A DNA stretch of 64,000 bases, from assembly GCA_964601085.1 (NCBI GenBank), contig CAZRLN010000002.1, forward strand, positions 62,001 through 126,000. The letters are read 5' to 3'. The notes under the pieces were generated by a model that was not told where the DNA came from, did no database searches, and saw only the letters and a list, made by a program, of their open reading frames with translations. The stretch's first letter is position 1. The number at the start of each line of letters is the position of its first letter. The stretch comes from UBA1444 sp964601085. Lineage in GTDB: Bacteria; Bacillota; Negativicutes; UBA1444. Positions 8,412 through 16,907 of this stretch are shown in pieces. The position numbers and the translations under genes were made by a program.

Positions 8412-9647
8412 TTAGATGTTCTTTCTTAAAATCTTTTCCGCCCGTGGCGCCCGTAAATGAGTCGCCGACCCCAAGCCCGAGCCTAACAGGGGGCGAAGAT
8501 AAAATTTGAAAGCATCGGTGATATGGTTGCCGGCCGTATTAATGAACTCATCCGGCATATGACGGGTTTTTCCGGCTACATCGGCCAGCGCCGCCAAACG
8601 GTAGTCGACAGAATAATATCCGGTCCGCTCCATAACCACAGAACCGTCCATATTATGCCACAGAGCGAATTGTACGGCTCGCTCCCCGACTTCACGAGCT
8701 TCATGTTGGTCAACGTCCGAAACGCACCCAAAGAAGGATCGTTGCAGATAGCCGAATGTGTCCGAACGCACCCGACTGATTTTTAATTTATTTTTGATTT
8801 GTTCGGCCAACAAATCGCCGAGCATACCGGTTCCCGATAACTGAACATTTCCATGTGCATCTTTCTCAACACAATCGAGCAATTTGGACATGATAGGCGT
8901 GCCTTCCTGATCCTGAATGCCTTCCGAAACAGCCACCACGCAACATCCAAGACGGTCATACACTTTTTTGACATCCATCAGAAATTTATCCATGTCGAAC
9001 GCACGTTCCGGCAAGTAAATTAGATGTGGTCCATCAGTGGGATATTTTTGGGCGATCGCCGAGGCCGCCGTCAGGAAGCCGGCGTGCCGGCCCATGACCA
9101 CACCGATATAGACTCCTGGTAAAGCCCGATTATCCAGGTTGGCGCCGATAAAGGCCTGCGCGACAAAGCGGGCGGCCGAACCGTATCCCGGTGTATGGTC
9201 ATTCAACACCAAATCATTATCGATTGTTTTGGGAATATGAATCGCCCGGAAATCATAATGGGCGTTTTCCGCTCGTTCATTGATGATGCGAACCGTGTCG
9301 GAGGAATCGTTGCCGCCAATATAAAAGAAATAGCGAACATCATGGGCCCGCATCACTTCAAACATGGCGTCGCAATAATTTTCATCCGGTTTCTCGCGTG
9401 TCGACAACAACGCCGAAGAGGGTGTCACCGCAACCTGTTCAAGATTGTGGGTGGTTTCTTGCGTCAGATCGAGAAAATCTTCGTTTACGATTCCTTTTAC
9501 GCCGTTAATTGCGCCGTACACGCGGGTGACCTGAGAAAATTTGCGCGACTCCAGCACAACTCCCGCCATGGATTGATTAATTACAGCAGTCGGGCCGCCG
9601 CCCTGGGCAACCAAAACTTTTCCGTGCAGTTTGCTTTCCTCGTACAT
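8412..9647 (-). CDS. pfp: 6-phosphofructokinase, pyrophosphate-dependent type
   Basis: Phosphorylates fructose 6-phosphate to the 1,6-bisphosphate in glycolysis. The 411-residue protein has QGGGPTAVINQS near 16-27, GGNDSSDT and PKTIDND. The Asp after GGN and the Lys in PKTIDND are the residues that distinguish PPi-using enzymes from ATP-PFK (GGDGS, PGTIDND), so PPi is the likely donor and the reaction reversible. The start ATG is preceded by GGGAGGACTGCTT. It is convergent with the zinc-ribbon gene. Confidence 0.9.
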   Translation of the reverse strand: MYEESKLHGKVLVAQGGGPTAVINQSMAGVVLESRKFSQVTRVYGAINGVKGIVNEDFLDLTQETTHNLEQVAVTPSSALLSTREKPDENYCDAMFEVMRAHDVRYFFYIGGNDSSDTVRIINERAENAHYDFRAIHIPKTIDNDLVLNDHTPGYGSAARFVAQAFIGANLDNRALPGVYIGVVMGRHAGFLTAASAIAQKYPTDGPHLIYLPERAFDMDKFLMDVKKVYDRLGCCVVAVSEGIQDQEGTPIMSKLLDCVEKDAHGNVQLSGTGMLGDLLAEQIKNKLKISRVRSDTFGYLQRSFFGCVSDVDQHEAREVGERAVQFALWHNMDGSVVMERTGYYSVDYRLAALADVAGKTRHMPDEFINTAGNHITDAFKFYLRPLLGSGLGSATHLRAPRAEKILRKNI

Positions 9648-9713
9648 AAGCAGTCCTCCCTACTCAAGAATTTATTAGGTATTCCCCTTTTAACGCCGGT
9701 TTTCCTGCTGCTT

Positions 9714-10607
9714 TCAATGATTTGGCGGTTGATTGCTGGCGTAAGGGGGAGGATTTGACATTGTCTTCATTTTTTGCCGCCGTTTCCACCACCACCAGAT
9801 CCCGGCCACCAATACTCCGAGCGGCGACAGTACGATAACCGTTGCAATGAGATATAGGACTACGTCCCCTGCCGCGACCCAGCTATCACGCAAAATGGCC
9901 TTCAGCTTGCCAAAGAAGTTAGTTTCCGTGATCACCGCGACTTCGCTGATTCGAAGCTGAAGCGTGGACATTTCAATTTTTCCGCTCAACGCTTTGAGCT
10001 TTCCAGTGGTGCTTTCGATCTGTGTTCGCACGGTCGCCAGCTCTTTCTCCACCTTGAGTACTTCTTCCACCGTATTGGCGGTAGCTAGTATCTCGCGCAA
10101 TCGTTTTTCCTGTCGTTGCATGTTTTCCAAACGAGCGGAAATATCAACAACTTCTTCTGTGACATCCTGTGAAGAGATGCTGCGTTGCCGGACAATGACA
10201 TCGGGCAGGATCGACAGTTCGTTGACAAAATCCTGCAACTGTCCGGCGGGAATTCGCAGGGTAAAGTTACCCGTTCGTCTGCCATTTCCATCCAGCGTGA
10301 CATTGGCAGAACTCAGAATTCCCTTGCGCGCGGACAGGCGGTCCCGTACCCGGCCTTCGGTGGCCGGCAAATCTTTAGTCTCAAGCGCAACTTGCGCTGT
10401 TTCGATGACCTTTCGCAGTTCGGGAAGCGGTTTGATGTTACCGTTAGCTGGCGCTGGAGCGGCGGTTTTCGAGGCAGGCTGCGGCGCAGAGGATGGTCTG
10501 GGCGAATCGCTTTTGGAACCGCTGCCACAAGCCGCGGTAAGGATCAGAATCATTAGCATAGCCAGGAGCAGGATGCTATGGCGAACAAGTCGTCTGGATG
10601 AGTACAT
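9714..10607 (-). CDS. DUF4349 lipoprotein
   Basis: A 297-residue lipoprotein: signal peptide with lipobox LTAAC near residues 23-27, a Pro/Ala-rich linker, a DUF4349 domain with a central coiled coil (about 140-220), then a C-terminal membrane segment and a basic tail. ATG 10607 with GGGAGGCG upstream is chosen over longer frames because the signal peptide begins there. It lies 40 bp after the RDD gene, likely in one unit. The function of DUF4349 proteins is unknown. Confidence 0.85.
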   Translation of the reverse strand: MYSSRRLVRHSILLLAMLMILILTAACGSGSKSDSPRPSSAPQPASKTAAPAPANGNIKPLPELRKVIETAQVALETKDLPATEGRVRDRLSARKGILSSANVTLDGNGRRTGNFTLRIPAGQLQDFVNELSILPDVIVRQRSISSQDVTEEVVDISARLENMQRQEKRLREILATANTVEEVLKVEKELATVRTQIESTTGKLKALSGKIEMSTLQLRISEVAVITETNFFGKLKAILRDSWVAAGDVVLYLIATVIVLSPLGVLVAGIWWWWKRRQKMKTMSNPPPYASNQPPNH

Positions 10608-10647
10608 TGCATACGCCTCCCTGCTGTCTGTTCTATTACAGACCAGA

Positions 10648-11421
10648 CTATAAGTTTTGGCCGCAATGGCTGCAAAATCGTGAATTTGGGGGAACCGCGG
10701 CGCCGCAATGCGGACAAGCGCCAAACGACGGCTGTTGCGGTTGGTTGTAGTTTTGATAACCTGGTTGAGGCGGATATGACGCATAGGCGGGCTGTTTGGT
10801 GAGAACGAGGGTGCCGGCGATCAGATCATGCAATGCTTGTTTTCGCTGAGTAAAGAAAGCCATGATGTAACCGATCAGAAACCAACCGCTGAGACAAGCT
10901 TTGACCACGAGGCGGGCAGTTGCCCGTCCGACGGAGATACGGGCTCCATTTAAGTCGGTAACCTGAATGCCCATTATTTTTTTGCCGACAGTCCCTTGCC
11001 AACCGGAGCTTTCCATTAACGCAAAATACGCCCAAGTCAAGAGAAAAGAGATGATCATGATCATGCCGAAACCGGCGAGAAAAGTTCCGATGGCGTCAGC
11101 CGCCATGCCCGGATTAAATGAAGTATCCTTACCACCGGTGCGGTGAATGACTCTCACTGCCATCATGGCGCTAAGTACTGAAGAGATAATTCCGATGGGA
11201 ATCCCTAGTATGATGCCATCAATCAAAGCAGCCAGAAAACGTTGCCCAATACCGGCATAGCTCATTGGCGGTCCATACGCAGGAAAAGATGGCTGTTGCG
11301 GTGGATATCCTGGATACCCGGGCGGCGGCATTGGCGGCGGAGCGGTTGTCAACGGGGTTGCACAGGCTTGGCAGTAATATACCTCTGGAGGGTTGTCCCG
11401 GCCACATCGTGGGCATATCAT
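10648..11421 (-). CDS. RDD family membrane protein with zinc ribbons at both ends
   Basis: A 257-residue protein. It opens with CPRCG...CQAC, then a Pro/Gly/Tyr-rich linker, an RDD domain (about 50-200, three membrane segments, beginning with RFLAALIDGIILG) and a second linker ending in CPHCG...CSHCG. RDD proteins are envelope proteins of unclear, possibly transport, function. Two cytoplasmic zinc ribbons flanking one RDD domain is an uncommon architecture. ATG 11421 has AGGATAAGA upstream. Confidence 0.85.
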   Translation of the reverse strand: MICPRCGRDNPPEVYYCQACATPLTTAPPPMPPPGYPGYPPQQPSFPAYGPPMSYAGIGQRFLAALIDGIILGIPIGIISSVLSAMMAVRVIHRTGGKDTSFNPGMAADAIGTFLAGFGMIMIISFLLTWAYFALMESSGWQGTVGKKIMGIQVTDLNGARISVGRATARLVVKACLSGWFLIGYIMAFFTQRKQALHDLIAGTLVLTKQPAYASYPPQPGYQNYNQPQQPSFGACPHCGAAVPPNSRFCSHCGQNL

Positions 11422-11475
11422 ATTATCTTATCCTGCCTTTCTTTCAACTTCGGTACAATGAAAAGCGTTGCCGGA

Positions 11476-12156
11476 TCAGGAGGCTGAACTGGTTTCGCTT
11501 TTTTCCAGCCGTCGGAGCAATTCCATCGGATGTTCCAGCAGAACGGATTCCAAAATTTCGACGGGAATGCCTGCGCCTTGCGCGACTTTGGCGGCAAACC
11601 CTTCTTTCATTAGATTATCGGGCGAATGGGCGTCGCTGTTGACCAGAAGTTTCGCTCCGACCGCGAGCCCAACTTTCACGACGTGGCCGTTCGTTAAGGA
11701 GTGACCGGCCCGGGCCGTAACCTCCAGAAAGATATCGTTGACTACGGCAATTTGGGCTTCTTCTGTCGTAAGAAAACCTGGATGAGCCAACACATCGACG
11801 AAGGAAGACATCAAAGCGGCTCGATTGGTTCCTGGTTCAACCGGCTCAACCGGTGTTTCACCATGAACGACGACAATTCGTGCACCGAACGACTTGGCCT
11901 GCCGCGCGCATTCATTGATGGCTGCCGCTGGAACATGGGTCAACTCAACACCAGGCAACGCTTTGATACCCCAGTGCTTTTCCGCCAAGGCGCAATCTTT
12001 TGCCACTTCCCGGATCGTTGATTCCATATTGGCCAGACCAATGTGGTCGGTTACTGCGATGGCGCGATAACCGGCAACATGGGCGCGTCGAATCAGTTCA
12101 ATCGGTGACAGGACTCCATCGCTGAAAAATGAGTGCGTATGAAAATCAAAAGTCAT
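11476..12156 (-). CDS. PHP-domain metal-dependent hydrolase
   Basis: A 226-residue PHP protein related to histidinol-phosphate and PolX-type phosphoesterases. Metal ligands are visible in FDFHTHSFFSDG, AVTDHIG and later VVVHGETP, DVLAHPG and NSDAHSPD. ATG 12156 is preferred to the TTG 12 bp earlier because of the GGGAAGAAGA spacing. The substrate is not evident; histidine genes are absent nearby, so hisK is not assigned. Confidence 0.85.
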   Translation of the reverse strand: MTFDFHTHSFFSDGVLSPIELIRRAHVAGYRAIAVTDHIGLANMESTIREVAKDCALAEKHWGIKALPGVELTHVPAAAINECARQAKSFGARIVVVHGETPVEPVEPGTNRAALMSSFVDVLAHPGFLTTEEAQIAVVNDIFLEVTARAGHSLTNGHVVKVGLAVGAKLLVNSDAHSPDNLMKEGFAAKVAQGAGIPVEILESVLLEHPMELLRRLEKSETSSAS

Positions 12157-12282
12157 TCTTCTTCCCAACCTTTCTGGCTATAACTATTCGTTCGCCGCTT
12201 CTCCGGCGCTTTCCTGCTCGTCTCTTACAAAATGCGGAAAAATGCCGGGCTTAAATAGCGAACCGAAAATTGATCGATTCAT

Positions 12283-12313
12283 AAAAAAAATGACTGAGAC
12301 AAAATCCCAGTCA
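12283..12313 (-). terminator. Terminator of the 2-oxoacid oxidoreductase operon
   Basis: TGACTG (12291-12296) pairs with CAGTCA (12308-12313) with inner GA/TC pairs. On the minus strand the stem is followed by eight T residues (12290-12283), just after the last oxidoreductase gene. Confidence 0.9.
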
Positions 12314-12336
12314 CTTTCTTTATGAGAGAGTGAAGT

Positions 12337-12879
12337 TTATTTACCGGTTACACATTCCAAACCGCGTCGGATTGCCTGTTCATTGATAGGCATCACTTTT
12401 GGTTTATTTTTGAAGATCTTTTTGGCCAGAACCGTGATAACCGAATCGATGTTCACTACCCCGCTGGCGGCGATGATCGCTCCCACCATGACCATATTGG
12501 CGACTTTCAGGTTTCCGAGTTCCTGCGCAATATCATTACAGGGAACATAATGCGTTTTAACATCCGTGCGATGCGGTTTGCGGTCAATCAGCGAACTGTT
12601 TATCAGCAGGGTTCCCCCTACGGGCAACATCGGCTCAAATTTATCCAGGGACGGCAGATTCATCGCCACGACCACGCTGGGTTCAGTAACGATGGGAGTT
12701 CCTACGGGTTCGTCACCAATGATGATCGAGCAGTTGGCGGTGCCACCGCGCATTTCAGGGCCATAGGCGGGAAACCAAGAAACTTGTTGGCCTTCCAGCA
12801 TTCCAGCATAGGCCAGAATTTGTCCCATCAGCATGACGCCTTGACCACCGAATCCGGCAAAAATCATTTCCTTATTCAT
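12337..12879 (-). CDS. korC: 2-oxoacid:ferredoxin oxidoreductase gamma subunit
   Basis: The 180-residue gamma subunit of a four-part 2-oxoacid:ferredoxin oxidoreductase, which makes acyl-CoA, CO2 and reduced ferredoxin. It starts with the family's FAGFGGQGVMLMGQ and contains PAYGPEMRGG. ATG 12879 overlaps the beta-subunit stop (ATGA). The 2-oxoacid preference (2-oxoglutarate, branched-chain or pyruvate) is not decided by sequence alone. Confidence 0.92.
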   Translation of the reverse strand: MNKEMIFAGFGGQGVMLMGQILAYAGMLEGQQVSWFPAYGPEMRGGTANCSIIIGDEPVGTPIVTEPSVVVAMNLPSLDKFEPMLPVGGTLLINSSLIDRKPHRTDVKTHYVPCNDIAQELGNLKVANMVMVGAIIAASGVVNIDSVITVLAKKIFKNKPKVMPINEQAIRRGLECVTGK

Positions 12880-13628
12880 TTCACCACCTCCTCGCCGGTG
12901 CGGAAGGTTCCGAGCGGATAATACGGCATCATGTTCTTTTCCATCCAGCCAACCGCTTCCAGTGGACTCATACCCCAGTTGGTCGGACAAATCGACAACA
13001 CTTCGACCAAACTGAACCCAAGACCGGCGATCTGAATTTCGAACGCCTTTTTGATGGCGGCTTTGGCTTTGGCCATATTGGCAGGAGTGTTTACGGCTAC
13101 TCGAGCCAGATATTTGGCGCCATCCAGCGTGGCCAGCATTTCCGTCATCCGGATCGGCATTCCGGCGGATTCCAGTTTGCGTCCGTAAGGCGATGTGGTC
13201 GTGACCTGGTTCACCAAGGTTGTCGGCGCCATTTGACCGCCGGTCATGCCGTAGATGGCATTATTGACAAAGATGGTGGTGATTTTTTCGCCCCGGGCGG
13301 CGGCATGGACGATTTCCGCCGTGCCGATGGCGGCAAGGTCGCCGTCTCCCTGATAGGTAAAGACGACTCCGTCGGGATGCACCCGTTTGACCCCGGTAGC
13401 GACGGCGGGCGCCCGACCATGGGCGGCTCCGACCATATCCACGTTGAAATAATCGTAGGCCAGCACCGAACAACCGACCGAAGCTACCCCTATTGCCTTG
13501 TCCATCACCTTGAGCTCATCGAGGGCTTCGGCCACCAGACGATGGACGATGCCATGATGGCAGCCGGGGCAATAGTGTGTTGGCATATCCGCCAACGACT
13601 CGGGACGGCCGAATACTCTTTCCGCCAT
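12876..13628 (-). CDS. korB: 2-oxoacid:ferredoxin oxidoreductase beta subunit (TPP)
   Basis: The 250-residue TPP-binding subunit. Cys20 and Cys23 (HYCPGCHHG) and later cysteines (VGCS, SICP) match the [4Fe-4S] ligands; YQGDGDLAAIG followed by NNAIYGMTGGQ is the TPP/Mg motif. ATG 13628 lies 1 nt after the alpha-subunit stop, with GAGGGAAG before it. Confidence 0.93.
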   Translation of the reverse strand: MAERVFGRPESLADMPTHYCPGCHHGIVHRLVAEALDELKVMDKAIGVASVGCSVLAYDYFNVDMVGAAHGRAPAVATGVKRVHPDGVVFTYQGDGDLAAIGTAEIVHAAARGEKITTIFVNNAIYGMTGGQMAPTTLVNQVTTTSPYGRKLESAGMPIRMTEMLATLDGAKYLARVAVNTPANMAKAKAAIKKAFEIQIAGLGFSLVEVLSICPTNWGMSPLEAVGWMEKNMMPYYPLGTFRTGEEVVK

Positions 13629-13629
13629 C

Positions 13630-14697
13630 TTACTTCCCTCCTTCGCCGCGCGAGACGGACATAATGAAATCGAACAGTTCCTTGGGATTCGGCAACATGC
13701 CGCCGGTGCGTCCATGGAAGAACACCGGACAGGCGCCGTTCAGCGACAGCTTTACGTCTTCTACCATTTGGCCGGCACTCATCTCGAAGACTATAAAGGT
13801 TTTGGCCGTTTTGCCAAGATCAGCCAAAGGTTTTTCCGGGAATGGCCACAGGCTTATCGGTCGGAACAGGCCGACTTTCACGCCGGCTGCCCGCGCCTTG
13901 GCGATGGCGGTCTGGGCGATTCGGCTGGTGATGCCGTAGGCGACGACAATAATGTCGGCGTCGTCGGTTTGAAGCGTCTCCCAACGAGTTTCCTCGGCCT
14001 GAATGCGGGCAAATTTTTCCTGCAAGTCATGATTGTGTTTTTCACACAAATCCGGCTGCAGATACAAGGAATTTATGACATTGTGTTTTTTTCTTCCATG
14101 AAGCCCGGTTGCTGCCCACGGTTTTTCCGGCAGCGCACCGGTTTTCTCCTTGAATTCGACCGGTTCCATCATTTGACCCAGTGCACCATCGCCGAGAATC
14201 ATCACGGCATTGCGCCATTTATCCGCCAAATCGAAAGCTTCGACCGTGATGTCCGCCATTTCCTGCACCGAATTGGGCGCCAGCACGATGTTTCGATAAT
14301 CGCCGTGTCCGCCTCCCTTGGTCGCCTGAAAATAATCGGCCTGACCCGGTTGGATACTCCCCAGACCAGGGCCGCCACGTTGCATGTTCACGATCACGCA
14401 AGGCAGCTGGGAGCCGGCGATATAGGAAATCCCTTCCTGCTTCAAGCTGATCCCGGGGCTTGATGATGAGGTCATTACCCGGCAGCCGGCGGCTGCGGCG
14501 CCATAAACCATATTGATGGCCGAGATCTCGCTTTCCGCTTGCAAAAATACTCCGTCAACCTGTGGCAGGCGTTTGGCCATATATTCGATCAATTCACTCT
14601 GAGGTGTAATCGGGTAACCGAAGTAGTGGCGACATCCGGCAACAACAGCGGCTTCGCCGATGGCTTCGTTTCCCTTCATCAGGACTTTTTCCGCCAA
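13630..14697 (-). CDS. korA: 2-oxoacid:ferredoxin oxidoreductase alpha subunit (KorA/VorB family)
   Basis: A 355-residue alpha subunit with FGYPITPQSELIEYM near the N-terminus and TSSSSPGISLKQEG, the usual alpha-subunit signatures. Databases often label this four-subunit version VorB (2-oxoisovalerate), others KorA; sequence alone does not choose. TTG 14697 is taken as the start: AAGGAG lies 8 nt upstream (14711-14706), whereas the GTG at 14706 would overlap that ribosome site. It follows the ferredoxin subunit by 12 nt. Confidence 0.92.
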   Translation of the reverse strand: MAEKVLMKGNEAIGEAAVVAGCRHYFGYPITPQSELIEYMAKRLPQVDGVFLQAESEISAINMVYGAAAAGCRVMTSSSSPGISLKQEGISYIAGSQLPCVIVNMQRGGPGLGSIQPGQADYFQATKGGGHGDYRNIVLAPNSVQEMADITVEAFDLADKWRNAVMILGDGALGQMMEPVEFKEKTGALPEKPWAATGLHGRKKHNVINSLYLQPDLCEKHNHDLQEKFARIQAEETRWETLQTDDADIIVVAYGITSRIAQTAIAKARAAGVKVGLFRPISLWPFPEKPLADLGKTAKTFIVFEMSAGQMVEDVKLSLNGACPVFFHGRTGGMLPNPKELFDFIMSVSRGEGGK

Positions 14698-14709
14698 ATC
14701 TCTCACTCC

Positions 14710-14913
14710 TTATTTCCAGATTTCGATCACTACATCCGGACAAGTCCGGGCGCACATTGCACAGCCGATACATTGGGACTCGTCAATGCAGCTGGAAGGG
14801 TGATACCCTTTGCTATTGAAGTGGTCCGCCAGAACGATGATTTTTTTTGGGCAGACAACTGTGCACAGTCCGCAACCCTTGCATCGTTCTTCGTTGAATA
14901 CTGGTTTTGGCAT
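14710..14913 (-). CDS. korD: Ferredoxin-type delta subunit of the 2-oxoacid oxidoreductase
   Basis: A 67-residue 2[4Fe-4S] ferredoxin subunit. The two binding motifs CKGCGLCTVVCP and CIGCAMCARTCP are both complete. ATG 14913 has AAGGAGGCGAG upstream. It is the first gene of the korDABC set and follows iclR by 57 bp. Confidence 0.95.
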   Translation of the reverse strand: MPKPVFNEERCKGCGLCTVVCPKKIIVLADHFNSKGYHPSSCIDESQCIGCAMCARTCPDVVIEIWK

Positions 14914-14970
14914 TCATCTCGCCTCCTTTACCCTACTGGATTATGCTGTTTTGCCGCGATTTTGGCGGCA

Positions 14971-15777
14971 TTAGAAGCCGATCATCCGAGAAATCTCTGC
15001 GGCTTTGGTTTTCAGGATGTTGGCCATTTCGTCGTATTTATTGACTGACAGGCGGGCCGATGCGCTGGATATGGATACCGCTGCCGCCAGTTTGCCATGG
15101 GCGCCGAAAATTGGGGCTCCCATGCAGGTCAACCCTTCAATGGTTTCATTACAGGACACGGCGAAACCTTGCTTTCGAATTTGCTGTATTTCCGCCGAAA
15201 TTTCTTCTTCCGTACTCAATGTAAATGGAGTGTAGCGTGATAACGGTTGGGAAAGGATTGTCCGGCGAATCTGCTCGCCGCCAAAGGCCAGAAAGATCTT
15301 ACCAAGGGCTGTGCAATGAAAGGTACGGGCAAAATCGATTCGGGGCACAATGAACGTGCTGCGCGGCGGCGCCACACTATCAATGATCGCAACTTCATCC
15401 CGATTCAACACACCCAATAGAACATATTCGTTTGCACCTTCCGCCAACTCACGCAACACCGGATCGGCAATGCGGCGGATATCCAGCCGGTCCGCCGCCG
15501 CTGCGCCAAGCCTCATCAGGCGAAAGCCAAGCGTAAAGCGACCGGACTCGGTTTGTCGGACAAAATCGCGGGCCAACAGAGTTTGTAATAGATTATGAAC
15601 CGTGCTTTTCTGCACACCCAACAGCTTGCTCAATTCCGTAACTCCGATTTCGCGCGGAGAGGCTTCAAGAAGCAACAACAGTTCAATGGCCCTGTCGACG
15701 GAGGCAATGGTATAGGAAAACTCTTTTTTTTGCGCTATAGGTTTGATCGGATTGTCGATTGATTCGGAAAGGTTCAT
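14971..15777 (-). CDS. IclR family transcriptional regulator
   Basis: A 268-residue IclR protein: winged helix-turn-helix (about 23-85, YTIASVDRAIELL...LGVQKSTVHNLLQ) and a C-terminal effector domain (about 100-265). It sits directly upstream of korDABC and downstream of pduL on the same strand, so it probably controls this block in response to an acid or acyl metabolite (inference). A 9-bp inverted repeat lies just upstream of its start. Confidence 0.9.
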   Translation of the reverse strand: MNLSESIDNPIKPIAQKKEFSYTIASVDRAIELLLLLEASPREIGVTELSKLLGVQKSTVHNLLQTLLARDFVRQTESGRFTLGFRLMRLGAAAADRLDIRRIADPVLRELAEGANEYVLLGVLNRDEVAIIDSVAPPRSTFIVPRIDFARTFHCTALGKIFLAFGGEQIRRTILSQPLSRYTPFTLSTEEEISAEIQQIRKQGFAVSCNETIEGLTCMGAPIFGAHGKLAAAVSISSASARLSVNKYDEMANILKTKAAEISRMIGF

Positions 15778-15796
15778 CCTCTGTGATTAGCTCCTT

Positions 15797-15819
15797 ACTG
15801 TTCATCTATAATGAACAGT
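15797..15819. promoter_or_regulatory. Inverted repeat before iclR, candidate IclR operator
   Basis: ACTGTTCAT (15797-15805) and ATGAACAGT (15811-15819) are perfect 9-bp arms with a 5-nt spacer, 20 bp before iclR. TGTTC-N-GAACA half-sites are usual for IclR proteins. On the plus strand a T-rich stretch follows, but no gene there would need a terminator. Confidence 0.5.
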
Positions 15820-15908
15820 GTTTTTATTTTTGGGCATAAAATAATTTTCGACTCTTCCTTGCAAAATCCTGCATGGTTTACAAAAAAAAGTCGAAGAATA
15901 TTCACGGA

Positions 15909-16496
15909 TCAAACGATGCGGACTTTATCCCCCGTTTTTAGACAGGCCGCGTTTCCTTCGTCCGTATCGACGTGCATTTCCAGGGCATACTGATCGTTGA
16001 CGCGAACCAGAACCTGCCCCATGATCATGCCTCGCTCGCCCGAACATTCCACTTGAACAATGTCCTTGTCTTTGACGCCAAAACGTTCGGCATCGGCCGG
16101 GGTCATGTGAATATGACGCAAAGCAGCGATAGCGCCCTGATCCAGAGTAATCGTTCCGTTCGGTCCGACCAGCACGACGCCCGGTGAACCGGCGACATTT
16201 CCGGAATCCCGGATCGGTGGATTGATTCCCAACTTAACGGCATCCGTCAAGGATAGTTCGATTTGGGTATCTTTTCGGACTGGTCCCAGAATCCGGACAC
16301 GAGTAAAGGCGCCTTTCGTAGTCATGATGTCTACCGTTTCTTCCGAAGCATATTGCCCGGGTTGTGACAAGTCTTTCTTCTTGGTCAGTTCGTAACCAGG
16401 TCCGAACAGGGCATCCAGATGAGCTCGGCTCAAGTGTAGGTGTCTTCCGGATACTCCTACCGGAATACAGGCCTCGGTGATTTTTGGTTCAGTCAC
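15909..16496 (-). CDS. pduL: Phosphate propanoyltransferase PduL
   Basis: PduL exchanges CoA and phosphate on short acyl groups (acyl-CoA to acyl phosphate), a zinc enzyme unrelated to Pta. The 195-residue protein has both PduL halves, with SGRHLHLS near residue 20 and IHMTPADAERFGV. There is no N-terminal encapsulation peptide of the microcompartment type, so a cytosolic housekeeping PduL is likely. Start GTG 16496 has GGAGGGA upstream. With the Kor genes downstream it could conserve acyl-CoA energy as acyl phosphate. Confidence 0.92.
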   Translation of the reverse strand: MTEPKITEACIPVGVSGRHLHLSRAHLDALFGPGYELTKKKDLSQPGQYASEETVDIMTTKGAFTRVRILGPVRKDTQIELSLTDAVKLGINPPIRDSGNVAGSPGVVLVGPNGTITLDQGAIAALRHIHMTPADAERFGVKDKDIVQVECSGERGMIMGQVLVRVNDQYALEMHVDTDEGNAACLKTGDKVRIV

Positions 16497-16527
16497 GTTG
16501 TTGATCCCTCCATCTTTCTTTTGGCGA

Positions 16528-16875
16528 TTACTCGATGATTTCGGAAAAATACACCACGGATACCGTGTCGGACTCCAGGATCTTTTTATTATAGATCCCT
16601 TCCAAAAATGAAATGACATCCTTCACGTTTTCAATGTCCGGATTCTCGCCCCGCAGATCATCCTGCGTCAATTCCGAAATGCTCTTCACAAGCACGCGGT
16701 CAATCATGGCCGTGTAAATACGCTTCTTTTGGGCGAACTTCTTGCCAACGGTAACCCAGACGATGTCGCCTTCGGCATATTTGTCCGTTTTGTCGCCCAT
16801 ACGAATCGTACACGTTTTGCGCCGACAAATCAATTGATTGTGATACGTGGAAGAATAGAAATTCAACGCGCGCAA
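16528..16875 (-). CDS. ASCH-domain protein
   Basis: A 115-residue protein matching the ASCH fold, an RNA-binding beta-barrel related to PUA: RRKTCTIRMGDK followed by YAEGDIVWVTVG and a conserved YTAMIDRV strand. Start TTG 16875 follows AAGGAGGGTG. Its partner is unknown; ASCH proteins have been linked to RNA processing and, for some, amidohydrolase activity. It lies between the aminotransferase and pduL. Confidence 0.75.
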   Translation of the reverse strand: MRALNFYSSTYHNQLICRRKTCTIRMGDKTDKYAEGDIVWVTVGKKFAQKKRIYTAMIDRVLVKSISELTQDDLRGENPDIENVKDVISFLEGIYNKKILESDTVSVVYFSEIIE

Positions 16876-16907
16876 ACTAACACCCTCCTTACTTCACATG
16901 GGAGCTC

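Noticed and set aside
15797..15830. Plus-strand intrinsic terminator (inverted repeat plus T-rich stretch)
   Set aside because: No plus-strand gene lies upstream; the position 20 bp before iclR fits an operator better.
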